A DNA stretch of 64,000 bases from CAZNSX01 sp964575845 (lineage in GTDB: Bacteria; UBA8248; CAZNSX01): the NCBI GenBank assembly GCA_964575845.1, contig CAZNSX010000001.1:620001-684000 (forward strand), written 5' to 3'. The translations under genes and the position numbers were made by a program. The number at the start of each line of letters is the position of its first letter. Position 1 is the stretch's first letter. This document shows positions 42,071 to 50,814 of the stretch, piece after piece. A model generated the notes under the pieces. That model did no database searches and had not been told where the DNA came from. It saw nothing but the letters and a program-made list of their open reading frames with translations.

Positions 42071-43144
42071 ATGTCCTATCTTGTTCTCGAAGAGGTAAGC
42101 AAGAGCTTCGGCGAGATCCTCGCTGTAGATGGGGTGTCCCTGGAGGTAACGGAAGGGGAGTTTCTTTCCCTCCTGGGCCCGAGTGGCTGCGGAAAGTCCA
42201 CGACCTTGAGGCTTATTGCGGGGCTTGAGCGGGCCGACGGGGGGAGGATTCGTCTGCAGGGGGAGGTAATAAACGATATCCCCACCCACCAGCGCAACAT
42301 CGGCATGGTCTTCCAGAACTACGCCCTCTTCCCCCACATGGATATTTTCGAGAACCTCGTCTTCGGCCTCAGGATGCGGAAGGTGGAGAGAGGGAAGTGG
42401 GAGCGGAGGGCGCGGGAGATCCTGGATCTCGTGAAGTTGCCTGGCTTCGAGAGGCGAAGGTCAAACCAGCTCTCAGGCGGTCAGCAGCAGAGGATAGCCC
42501 TCGCACGGGCCCTCATCATTCAACCCGCGGTCCTGCTGCTGGATGAGCCGCTCGGGGCACTCGACAAGAAGCTCAGGGTTCAGATGCAGACAGAACTCAA
42601 GGAGCTTCAGCGCGAGCTCAAGATCACGACCATCTTCGTCACCCACGACCAGGAAGAAGCCCTCACCATGTCCGACCGCATCGCGGTCATGGAGGGCGGC
42701 CGGATAGAGCAGGTGGGAACCCCAGCGCAAATTTACGAACGGCCCGAGACCCATTTCGTGGCGGACTTCATCGGCTCCTCAAACTTTTTCTCTGGAAAGG
42801 TGAGAAGCATCGTGGCGGGGGAGATGTCCGTAACGGCCGGGCCTCTGGAGATATGGGTTCCCGCCCGGCATGGCCTCAAGGTGGGCTCACCGGTGGAGCT
42901 CTCGGTGAGGCCCGAGAAGATAAGGCTTGGCCGGGGAGGTAAGAACTCATTTTCCGGCCGGGTGGCGAGGGCCAAATATTTCGGCACCTACACCCAGCTC
43001 GATGTGCTCCTCGATGGTGAGAGCCTGGTCATGGTCTACATCTCAAGGGATGAGGGAGGTGTGCTCAGGGAGGAGGCGAGGGGGAGGGAGGTCTTCGTGA
43101 GCTGGGATGCCGAGGATACCCTCGTGCTGGAGAAGGGAGCTTAG
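42071..43144 (+). CDS. ABC transporter ATPase (PotA-like)
   Basis: 357-aa ATPase powering the importer. Walker A GPSGCGKSTT (about residues 36-45), Q-loop VFQNYALFPHM, signature LSGGQQQR, Walker B VLLLDEPLGALD and H-loop THDQEEAL are all present. The C-terminal 110 residues form a TOBE/OB regulatory domain. The ATG at 42071 has no evident ribosome site, but it lies just after the gap and adapter, so upstream sequence may be missing. The next gene starts 6 bp downstream. Confidence 0.95.
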   Translation: MSYLVLEEVSKSFGEILAVDGVSLEVTEGEFLSLLGPSGCGKSTTLRLIAGLERADGGRIRLQGEVINDIPTHQRNIGMVFQNYALFPHMDIFENLVFGLRMRKVERGKWERRAREILDLVKLPGFERRRSNQLSGGQQQRIALARALIIQPAVLLLDEPLGALDKKLRVQMQTELKELQRELKITTIFVTHDQEEALTMSDRIAVMEGGRIEQVGTPAQIYERPETHFVADFIGSSNFFSGKVRSIVAGEMSVTAGPLEIWVPARHGLKVGSPVELSVRPEKIRLGRGGKNSFSGRVARAKYFGTYTQLDVLLDGESLVMVYISRDEGGVLREEARGREVFVSWDAEDTLVLEKGA

Positions 43145-43150
43145 GCCGCC

Positions 43151-43996
43151 ATGAGAGAAGAAGCCGCCCCGCGGCTATCATCCGGTCTTCTTCTCATGCT
43201 CCCCTCGCTTCTGCTCTTCAGCATTTTCTTCTTCTATCCCCTTTTTCTGCTGCTCCTGACGAGCTTTGAGGCAGGTCTCAAGGAACTTCCGACACTCAGG
43301 CTCTCCCCCGTCCACTACCTGCATTTCCTCCTGGACTCATTCTACCTGAGGGTGCTCCTGCGCTCCCTTCTCCTTTCCGCCCTGTGCGCGGCGACAACCC
43401 TCCTCATGGGCTTCCCCTTGGCCTTTGTCATGGTGAGGACGGAAAACTACTATCTCAAGAAGCTCCTCTCCCTCGCCGTCATCTCGCCCTTCTTCATAAA
43501 CCTCCTGCTCCTCGCCTACGGCTGGATGATCCTGCTGGCCAACCAGGGCTTCATCAACCAGTCCTTGGTCTCGGCGGGGCTCCTGGGGGAGCCCGTCAGG
43601 ATGATGTTCAACTTCACGGGCATCGTCATAGGCCTCTCCCACGTGCTCCTCCCCTACATGACCATCTCCCTCACGAGCATCCTCAAGACCCTTGACCGCT
43701 CTCTCGAAGAGGCGGCCCGCACTCTCGGGGCCGGAAGCGTTCAGGTTTTCGTCAGGATCATCCTCCCGCACTGCAAGCGTGGAATAATGGGTGGGTCCGT
43801 TCTGGTATTCATCCTGGCCATGGGAGCCTTCCTTGTGCCCCGGCTCCTCGGCTCCCCCTCCAACCAGGTGCTCGCCACCCTCATCCTGGAGCAGGCCATC
43901 TACACCGTCAAGTGGCCCTTCGCCGCCGCCATGGGCTTCATCCTCTTCGCCATAACCATTCCACTGATCATGATCTTTAACCGGGTGTCGCGATGA
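43151..43996 (+). CDS. ABC transporter permease (PotB-like)
   Basis: 281-aa inner-membrane permease with six predicted transmembrane segments and the EAA loop EEAARTLGAGSVQVFVRIILP (cytosolic contact with the ATPase, about residues 182-202). It follows potA-like by 6 bp and overlaps the next permease gene by 4 nt, so a single operon. Confidence 0.95.
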   Translation: MREEAAPRLSSGLLLMLPSLLLFSIFFFYPLFLLLLTSFEAGLKELPTLRLSPVHYLHFLLDSFYLRVLLRSLLLSALCAATTLLMGFPLAFVMVRTENYYLKKLLSLAVISPFFINLLLLAYGWMILLANQGFINQSLVSAGLLGEPVRMMFNFTGIVIGLSHVLLPYMTISLTSILKTLDRSLEEAARTLGAGSVQVFVRIILPHCKRGIMGGSVLVFILAMGAFLVPRLLGSPSNQVLATLILEQAIYTVKWPFAAAMGFILFAITIPLIMIFNRVSR

Positions 43997-44817
43997 GAGA
44001 ACTGAGGAAGGGCTTCAGCTTATCGCCCGCCTTTCCGGCAAGGGCGGGGGGCGCCCTTCTCGTGGCGTTCATAGTCGCCTTTTTGCTCTCCCCGCCTCTT
44101 ATAATAATTTCAACAGCCTTCAGCCCCACCACCTTTCCCACCTTCCCCCCGAGGGGCCTTTCCCTTCGCTGGTTTTTGGAGTTCCTCCATGATACGGATT
44201 ATCTCAGGGCCTTCAAGAATAGCCTCCTCATCGCGGTCATCACCACCTTCACCTCCATGACGGTGGGCACCATGGCGAGCTTCGCGCTCGACCGCTTTGC
44301 ATTCCGTGGAAGCGAGAAGCTGAAGAGCATATTTCTCTCGCCCCTCATCTTCCCCAAGATAATTTTGGCGATAGCACTCGTGCAGCTCTTCTATCTGCTT
44401 GGCCTCATGGCTACCCTTCCGGGGGTGCTCATCGGCCACGTCATCGTGACCATCCCCTTTGTGATCCAGACGGTCTCGGCAAGCCTGAGCCGCATGGACA
44501 GATCCCTCGAGGAAGCGGCCCGGACTCTTGGCGCGGGGAGCTTTCAGGTCTTCTTCCGGGTGACCCTTCCGCTCATAATTTATGGGGTGATTGCCGGGGG
44601 CATATTCTCCTTTGTGATCTCCTTCAACGAGATATATATCTCGCTCTTTCTCACGGGGCCACGTTTCAGCACCCTTCCGGTCAAGATCTTCGCCGACCTC
44701 GACGGCGACTATTCCACCATCGTGCCCGCCGTGGGCGCCATCATCATAGCCATCGTCTTCAGCATGTTCTATATCTTCGAGCTCGTCTTTAAGAAGGATA
44801 TCTCTGAGTACATCTGA
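43993..44817 (+). CDS. ABC transporter permease (PotC-like)
   Basis: 274-aa second permease with six predicted transmembrane segments and the EAA loop EEAARTLGAGSFQVFFRVTLP, nearly the same as that in the first permease. Its ATG overlaps the preceding stop by 4 nt (translational coupling). An M20 hydrolase gene follows after 28 bp. Confidence 0.95.
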   Translation: MRELRKGFSLSPAFPARAGGALLVAFIVAFLLSPPLIIISTAFSPTTFPTFPPRGLSLRWFLEFLHDTDYLRAFKNSLLIAVITTFTSMTVGTMASFALDRFAFRGSEKLKSIFLSPLIFPKIILAIALVQLFYLLGLMATLPGVLIGHVIVTIPFVIQTVSASLSRMDRSLEEAARTLGAGSFQVFFRVTLPLIIYGVIAGGIFSFVISFNEIYISLFLTGPRFSTLPVKIFADLDGDYSTIVPAVGAIIIAIVFSMFYIFELVFKKDISEYI

Positions 44818-44845
44818 GGCAAGGCCACTTAGGGGAGAGGTGCCA

Positions 44846-46042
44846 ATGAAAGATCTAGCCCGAGAACTGCTGCGCTCCCTGGATGAAAAAGCTCTCATCA
44901 GTCTCGCCCAGGAGATGATGCGCATCCCGAGCCCAACGGGAAGGGAGGCTCCTCTCATCTCCTTCCTTGAGGGGAAGCTAAGGGAGGTGGGCTGCGAGAC
45001 CGAGAGGCAGGAGATCGGAGGCGGTCGCGCAAACCTCATGGCCAGATTCCGCGGCGAGGAAGGGGGGAGGTGCCTCCTTTTTCACGGCCACTGTGACACT
45101 GTCCCCGAGGGTGACATGGAGGATGCCTTCTCGGGAGAGATAAGAGGGGGGAAGCTCTACGGCCGTGGGGCCGCCGATATGAAGGGGGCGATTGCCGCAA
45201 TGGTGGGTGTCATGAGCGCGGTGAGTTCTTCCCGCATTAAGCCTAAAGGGGAAATACTCTTAGTAGGCACCGTGGATGAGGAGAAGGACAAGCTTGGAAT
45301 CCAAAGACTCCTCAAAGATGGGCTCAGGGCTGACTTCGCAATTAATGGAGAGCCGACGGACCTCAAGATTGCCATCGGCCAGAAGGGCTGCGTCGGGGTC
45401 AAGATAACCACTCGCGGGAGGGCTACCCACGGCGCAAACCCCGAGAAAGGGGTGAACGCCATAGTACACATGGCGAGGTTGATTGAGCGGCTTAACTCCA
45501 TGCCCATGCCCTCCTTTGAGCTGCCGGGCCTTCCTCCCGTCAGGGGGACGGCCAACGTGAGCCTCATAGAAGGGGGCATAATGTTCATGGCGGTGCCGCC
45601 TGGATGCAGCATCTGGGTTGACAGGCGGACAGTGCCCGGCGAGAGCACGGAGAAAATTCTGGGGGAATATCGGGACCTGGTGAAGAGCCTTAAAACGGAG
45701 GAAAAGGAGCTTGAGGCCGAGGTTAGAGTCGACAGGCCCGATAGCCAGCATCCCTCCATAGTGAAGAGAGGCCTTCTCCCCTTCATCACCCCGCCCGAGG
45801 AAGAAGTGGTAGGAGCTGTGAGGGAGGGCTTCCGTGAGGTCCTGGGGAGGGAAGGGGAGCTCAGCTTTCTCCAGTGCTGGACCGAGGCGGATTTTTTTGT
45901 GAATGAGGCGGGGATTCCCACCGTGCTCTTCGGCCCCGGGCGCCTGGAGAACGCGCACTCAGCGGAAGAGCATGTCGCGCTGGAAGACCTCGTGGCCGCG
46001 GCCAAGGTTTACCTCCTGGCTCTGGCCCGACTTTTGGGCTGA
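44846..46042 (+). CDS. M20-family metallohydrolase (ArgE/DapE/CPG2-like)
   Basis: 398-aa dizinc amidohydrolase from an ATG at 44846 (GGGGAGAGG upstream; a GTG at 44840 is also in frame). Metal-site motifs: FHGHCDTVPEGD, GRGAADMKGAIAAM, VDEEKDKLG and the dimerisation-domain region GRATHGANPEKGVNA. The last metal His is in ENAHSAEEHV. Such enzymes cleave N-acyl or dipeptide bonds. As the last gene of the ABC importer operon it probably processes the imported solute, for example deacylating an N-acyl amine or amino acid. Confidence 0.92.
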   Translation: MKDLARELLRSLDEKALISLAQEMMRIPSPTGREAPLISFLEGKLREVGCETERQEIGGGRANLMARFRGEEGGRCLLFHGHCDTVPEGDMEDAFSGEIRGGKLYGRGAADMKGAIAAMVGVMSAVSSSRIKPKGEILLVGTVDEEKDKLGIQRLLKDGLRADFAINGEPTDLKIAIGQKGCVGVKITTRGRATHGANPEKGVNAIVHMARLIERLNSMPMPSFELPGLPPVRGTANVSLIEGGIMFMAVPPGCSIWVDRRTVPGESTEKILGEYRDLVKSLKTEEKELEAEVRVDRPDSQHPSIVKRGLLPFITPPEEEVVGAVREGFREVLGREGELSFLQCWTEADFFVNEAGIPTVLFGPGRLENAHSAEEHVALEDLVAAAKVYLLALARLLG

Positions 46043-46301
46043 AGGGGCTTAGGATATAAACGCCTTTTTGCTTTATTGTAAAGGTCCGGCAAAAGTACTT
46101 GCAGCGGAAGCGGAATTGAATTTGTAACCGCGTAATCAATAGACTGCTAATCGTGCTAGCTACCCTTGAGCTTCATCGTGTGAGGATTCAGAATCTGAGC
46201 ATGGCAACAAAAAAAGCAGAGCCCCTAAAAGGAGAGGTTCCCGCTTTTCTTTTTGCTTAAACATCCGAGCAGGAACAAAAGCCCTTTTATACGCTCTAAA
46301 C

Positions 46302-47729
46302 TTATTCTGTTCCTTCGGGATAAAAGTTCCAAAATGCGTTGGTAAGCAATGGATCCCCCGTCACGACCCTAAAAATTGACCGCGTAATCCGTTCCTTTAG
46401 CACATACCCAATAATATCATCCCTATTTGGGTCTTGATATTCTTCTATATCACATTCTAGGGTCCGAAGTAATATGCCGCGCAGAATCTTTGCACATGTG
46501 GGTGCATCTCGAACCACTAATAAACCATTTGCCACACCCGTTTCTAGATTCACCTGCAAGCTAAGCGGATGTATATCTGAGAGCGTGCGTGCACGCCTCT
46601 CGTATAGCTCCTTATCCTGCTTTGCGAGCTCCGAAGACAGCCGCTCTTCCGTAACTTCCCGAGTCAAGATGTTTTGATTTTCAAGAACGTATCGCGGGTG
46701 CCGATGCAGAAAAATCTCTTTTAGATATCCCCAGTTGTCCCCATCCCCGAAATTGGTGGCAATCCGACGTAATTTCTCTGCATGTTTATTTTCATCGTCT
46801 ATTTTGGGAACATATGCGATTACCGGCTTTCCCTGAGCCATAGTCGCCGCAAGCTCTGAATCCTTGCCAAATGTATCCGATTCTTGCGCACAATAAATTG
46901 TGCATTTCGCTCGCTTGACCATCAAGCCTTCAATTAAACTCTTGTCTATCCTATCTTGGGGATCTGCCTGGGTTGGATCAAAATACCTCAATTTAAGGTC
47001 TTCGACCTCTCTGTGATTAAACACTTCTTGAACAAAGTCATATACATCGTAGAATTCCTCTCGCCGCCTCATTGAAGTTGCCACATAGACATCCATGTAA
47101 TCGTAGCAAAGATATATTTTGTAATTTATTATTCCCTTTCTAACGACTTCATCTCTACGCGCAATTAAGCTTTCATCTTCACAAGACAGTGCTCCCCCAC
47201 TATCTTTCACGCTCTGGAGACTTCTCACTCTATCTCCGGCTATATAGCCCAATAGGTAAGTATCTTCACGGGCGATACGGTCCAATTCGGCAATTACAAC
47301 AGGCCTCGAACTATAATCTTGCTCGCGGACTTGTTCATATTCTTTTAATGCTTGCGAAATACAGCTGAAGCTCTTATCACGAAAATACTTAAATGCAAAC
47401 TTGATATTACCGAACTTAAGCATCGCAAACTTACGAAACCTCTCTACACTATCTACAAAGAAGTCCATAGTTTCAATTCGAAAGGGCGCCTCGGTGTCGT
47501 AATCTTCCTTTCGATGCTGCTCGCGTTGCTCGGCGGAAAGTAAAAAATAATTGAAGAACCCTTTTGATACCCGGTCACAGCAAAAACTAAGTAGCAATTC
47601 ATTCAGTTGCGAATAACTAAGGCCGCCAGCCGCAAAAACGATTTCCGGATCTGTTGAGCAATGAGCAGGTGGACAGGCAGGAAGTTTTGTAGCAGTCAGC
47701 AGCTGAAGCTGCTCAAGCAATAGATCCAT
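46302..47729 (-). CDS. Unknown protein with TIR/nucleoside-deoxyribosyltransferase-like domain
   Basis: 475 aa, AT-rich, no close family known to me. The central part (about 212-310) has the layout of a nucleoside 2-deoxyribosyltransferase/TIR-type flavodoxin-like domain: a first strand DVYVATSMRRR, then RIDKSLIEGLMVKRAKCTIYC, then TFGKDSELAATMAQGKPVIAYVP. Glu292 (DSELA), before GKPV, occupies the position of the catalytic Glu in such enzymes. The N-terminal 200 and C-terminal 165 residues are of unknown type. Such domains often degrade NAD or nucleotides in phage defence. The role here is inferred from fold impression and genomic setting. Confidence 0.6.
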   Translation of the reverse strand: MDLLLEQLQLLTATKLPACPPAHCSTDPEIVFAAGGLSYSQLNELLLSFCCDRVSKGFFNYFLLSAEQREQHRKEDYDTEAPFRIETMDFFVDSVERFRKFAMLKFGNIKFAFKYFRDKSFSCISQALKEYEQVREQDYSSRPVVIAELDRIAREDTYLLGYIAGDRVRSLQSVKDSGGALSCEDESLIARRDEVVRKGIINYKIYLCYDYMDVYVATSMRRREEFYDVYDFVQEVFNHREVEDLKLRYFDPTQADPQDRIDKSLIEGLMVKRAKCTIYCAQESDTFGKDSELAATMAQGKPVIAYVPKIDDENKHAEKLRRIATNFGDGDNWGYLKEIFLHRHPRYVLENQNILTREVTEERLSSELAKQDKELYERRARTLSDIHPLSLQVNLETGVANGLLVVRDAPTCAKILRGILLRTLECDIEEYQDPNRDDIIGYVLKERITRSIFRVVTGDPLLTNAFWNFYPEGTE

Positions 47730-47822
47730 CCCTGGCTCCTCCTATGCCCCCAGCCTCGGGAATTACTGTTGCTCGCTACCTCTTGGAGAAATGATTATGT
47801 AGCTGCTGCTATATAGGCCTTT

Positions 47823-48008
47823 TTATTTTCTCGCCCCCTCGATCAGGCTAAGCAGGTGGTGGGGTGCTGTGGGCACCCGGTTTATCTCGACCCCAAGGGG
47901 AAGGAGCGCATCCTCCACTGCATTGAGAATGGCGGCCGCGGGCGGCATGGAGGTGCTCTCGCCCACGCCCTCCTGCTCAACTCCGAAAACCCATGACAGC
48001 CTCCTCAA
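47823..48008 (-). pseudogene. C-terminal relic of a CoxL/xanthine dehydrogenase-type large subunit
   Basis: 61 codons open from a TTG next to the coxG stop. The segment GVGESTSMPPAAAILNAVEDALLPLGVEI (seen in parts), followed by RVPTAPHHLLSLI, is the extreme C-terminus of molybdenum hydroxylase large subunits (aerobic CO dehydrogenase-like), which normally exceed 750 residues. No other part of coxL, coxM or coxS is present. It is the stump left by a deletion next to coxG. Confidence 0.7.
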
Positions 48009-48460
48009 GCCTCTTTACCCTGAAGAAGGGCCTGAAGGTTCCGGGCGAAATCAGACGCCATGCGCCTGGCGAGATACTGCCAGATGGTGCGTCCGAACTG
48101 GGCAAACTTGCCACCCAGGATCACCTCTGAGTTAACCTCCACCCGGGTGCCTCCCGCCCCCTCGGCGAGGGAAAGTTCCATGCGCGCGTTCGCGCTTCCC
48201 CGGCCACCCGTGTCCTTGCTCTCAACCCTCATCCGCATCCGGGAGCTCTCGGGGTTAAGCTCCTCGATGAAGAAACGGCCCCGGAAGTTGGCACCGATGG
48301 GCCCTACCCGCACCCTCAGGTTTCCCTCCCAGATACCCTCAGCCACCTGCCCCTCGAGCTCGGCTCCCGGAATGCACCCGCTCACCCGGGGCACATCCAG
48401 GATGACATCCCATACCGTGGGAAGGGGACTATCCACCTGAAATGATTCCTTGAGCTCCAT
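48005..48460 (-). CDS. coxG: CoxG-family (SRPBCC fold) protein
   Basis: 151-aa START/SRPBCC-fold protein of the CoxG family (KESFQVDSPLPTVWDVILDVPRVSGCIPGAEL, then GNLRVRVGPIGANFRGRF, and VILGGKFAQFGRTI). In carbon monoxide dehydrogenase clusters CoxG helps anchor or mature the enzyme. Many copies accompany other molybdenum hydroxylases. Here its expected partner survives only as a relic directly downstream (47823-48008), so it may be orphaned. Confidence 0.88.
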   Translation of the reverse strand: MELKESFQVDSPLPTVWDVILDVPRVSGCIPGAELEGQVAEGIWEGNLRVRVGPIGANFRGRFFIEELNPESSRMRMRVESKDTGGRGSANARMELSLAEGAGGTRVEVNSEVILGGKFAQFGRTIWQYLARRMASDFARNLQALLQGKEA

Positions 48461-48645
48461 GAGGGTTTCCTTTTAATGATAAGCCGAGTTCACGATACGC
48501 TATCGCTGGTACCTTTTAAGGACCTTGGATCCGCCGGTTGGATAGAATGAAGGCCGTCCACGAATTAACCCAGTGGGACTCTCTGTCTCACGCATAAGTT
48601 GGTACTTTCTGGCCTGCCAGCCACCATGCGCATCCTGTCTTGACA

Positions 48646-49824
48646 CTATGCTCCGGGCTTTCCCTTTCCAGGAATAACATTGCGTACCCCTCCCTCCGGC
48701 TCTGGAACATCTCCACAGTACCGAGGTATGAGATGTATATGCAAGTGCTGGATAGTCTGGCCCGCGCATTTACCGATATTCACACCAACATTGAACCCAT
48801 CGGGCGAGCACTTCTCTACAATTATTCTCCAGATGCTAATCATTATCTGGGTACAGGAGAGAAACTCTTCGCCTGATAGCTCGAACAAATCACATCTGTG
48901 AACCTTAGGAATTATGAGGGCATGTCCCTTAGTGACAGGATACTTGTCCCACTTAGAAAACCAGTGGTCGTTCTCTAAAATAACCTCATGTCTCTCCTGG
49001 AGGCAATTGCAAAACTCACAACCCTCTACTTGCTCTTTGACTTTCAGCATTCGCTCTTGCGTAGAATATTCCCTTTGCAGCTTACTTTCATATCTCTCCG
49101 CTATCCACTTCGCTAGCCAGAAGAGCCTAGGAAAATACGGAGATGGATCAAGAAACGAGTATCTGTTCTTTACTGAGTATTCTCTTTCCCTTTTGAGATC
49201 GTAGATAAAACAATACTTAGTAGCCCACTTGAAAAGGAATTTAGCAAAAAACACAAGGATAAGGATTGGCAGTACTATTCCGAGGAACTTAGGAACAAAA
49301 TCGGGAAAGACGTCTATAATCCGCTGAAAAAATTTAGTCCGGATGAAGAATCCAGAGGCAACCGCTGCGACAAGCCCGTTAACAAAGCTAATATAGCTGA
49401 CTGTATACCACTCGGAGCTTGGCCTCCGCAAATACGGAGGACATTCGCTAATAGAAGGAATCATTTTAAGAATGTTAGAAAGAGCTTGATTTGCTTCGAT
49501 CATTTTTTCCCGAAAGATAGCTATCTGCTCTAAAGTCTTAATCTTTCTTATACGGAGTTCAATATACATCCCAAAGACATAAAGCCCCAAGAGACAAACA
49601 ACAACGGACAGTGCAGTCATAACCCAAAAGAGCAGATTCTTGTCATTCTTAAGATACTGAAAGAGGACAGCACTGACCGGTATCATGATGGCAAGGATCG
49701 AGTTGTAAAATCTAAGAAGGTCCGCCATGGACCTCTCGACGTTGTTGAAGTAATTATGGGTCTCTTGGTACTCACGTAGCAGGAAGTCTCTTTGGGTATT
49801 TTCGTCCTTTATCACTTTTATCAC
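48646..49824 (-). CDS. Membrane-anchored HIT-domain hydrolase (fusion)
   Basis: 392 aa. The N-terminal 235 residues hold about four transmembrane segments in two pairs (ILAIMIPVSAVLF, VMTALSVVVCLLGLYVFGM; FVNGLVAAVASGFFI, FLGIVLPILILVFFAKFLF), separated by a helical linker. The C-terminal 125 residues are a HIT domain with CEFCNC, DKYPVTKGHALIIPKVHRCDLF (in parts) and the triad TIQHLHIHLIPRY. HIT enzymes split AMP- or nucleotide-linked compounds. Tethering to the membrane is unusual. It is the last gene of the five-gene ParB/nuclease/PAPS-reductase operon and overlaps the preceding gene by 4 nt. Confidence 0.82.
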   Translation of the reverse strand: MIKVIKDENTQRDFLLREYQETHNYFNNVERSMADLLRFYNSILAIMIPVSAVLFQYLKNDKNLLFWVMTALSVVVCLLGLYVFGMYIELRIRKIKTLEQIAIFREKMIEANQALSNILKMIPSISECPPYLRRPSSEWYTVSYISFVNGLVAAVASGFFIRTKFFQRIIDVFPDFVPKFLGIVLPILILVFFAKFLFKWATKYCFIYDLKREREYSVKNRYSFLDPSPYFPRLFWLAKWIAERYESKLQREYSTQERMLKVKEQVEGCEFCNCLQERHEVILENDHWFSKWDKYPVTKGHALIIPKVHRCDLFELSGEEFLSCTQIMISIWRIIVEKCSPDGFNVGVNIGKCAGQTIQHLHIHLIPRYCGDVPEPEGGVRNVIPGKGKPGA

Positions 49825-50723
49825 CTGCTACTCATGCATCGGCCGCGAGCTCGCTTCAGACTTATGAGTGGAACCTGGCGTCCATTCTCGTAAATAAATG
49901 TAAAACGTCCTTGTTGTGCCTTCTCAACCTGCACTAGCTTATCGAAGATCTCAGGATGGACCTGAAGGAGCTTCTCGAAATCTGTCCTTTTTTTATAGGC
50001 TCCGCACCAGCATTCAGCTGAACAACCCAGGTCCTTCGCGGGACCTTCGGGTAACCCACTTGCTTCAACATAAGATTTTACATCTTGATCAGACCAGCCA
50101 AGAATAGGACTCACCGAAAGGCATCCGAAAGCAGGATGATACCAGACTGGGAGATAGGTATTTCTTGCCGCTGATTCGGCGGCTCTAATTCCATCGACAA
50201 CGATCTTCGGGCTGGCCACGCTTGACAAGAAGTTGCGTGCCGGTTTTACTTTGAGTTCTTTGCAGCACCATCTTGCATTGAAACCGGGGATCCCCCATCT
50301 TTCTGCAAGTTCAAAATAGTTTCTTTTTGGCTTGACTATCGTCAACGGTACTTCTAATATTCGGCATATTTTGCGAACATATTTTGTCACTTCAGGAAAT
50401 CCAGCGGTCGTGTCGATATGAAGTGCCGTCGGCTTGCGGCTATTTGTTCTCGGCAATTTTAGTATATACAGTAGCGTGCAAAGGCTATCGAGCCCTCCGC
50501 TGAAAAGAACGTATGGTCTTGCCCTTCTAATTAGCCTTCCCATGTCCGCTTTGGATAATTTAATATGTCCCCTGACTTTCTGAGCATCTCCTTTGTCAAG
50601 GAGGCACTCACTGACAGCTCTGCCCTCTCTCCCGTGAAACACATACAAAGGTTTTAAATTGCGACCTTTAACCCACTTCGTCATCGCCAATCCTCGTCGT
50701 CCGCAACGTGGACAGCAAATCAT
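49821..50723 (-). CDS. PAPS reductase/ATP-pyrophosphatase-like protein with zinc ribbon
   Basis: 300 aa from the ATG at 50723 (CGGAG 5 nt upstream); in-frame starts upstream, such as 50828, overlap the nuclease gene. Residues 1-45 look like a zinc ribbon (MICCPRCGRRG, LYVFHGRE, ECLL). The PAPS-reductase domain has the PP-loop LFSGGLDS (about 73-80), HIDTTAGFPEV, RWCCKELK, DGIRAAESAAR and a Cys cluster GCSAECWCGAYKKR (234-240) that could bind Fe-S. This family includes sulfate assimilation enzymes, DndC and the ParB-linked IbrA. There are no sulfate assimilation genes here, and the operon partners point to DNA modification or defence. Confidence 0.85.
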   Translation of the reverse strand: MICCPRCGRRGLAMTKWVKGRNLKPLYVFHGREGRAVSECLLDKGDAQKVRGHIKLSKADMGRLIRRARPYVLFSGGLDSLCTLLYILKLPRTNSRKPTALHIDTTAGFPEVTKYVRKICRILEVPLTIVKPKRNYFELAERWGIPGFNARWCCKELKVKPARNFLSSVASPKIVVDGIRAAESAARNTYLPVWYHPAFGCLSVSPILGWSDQDVKSYVEASGLPEGPAKDLGCSAECWCGAYKKRTDFEKLLQVHPEIFDKLVQVEKAQQGRFTFIYENGRQVPLISLKRARGRCMSSR

Positions 50724-50814
50724 TAAGCTCCGCAATTTCAGATTAATCAGCAGCTCGACGCTCTGCGCATGCTCGTCTATTCCCGTACCATCAGCGCATG
50801 ACGTATCCCGGATC

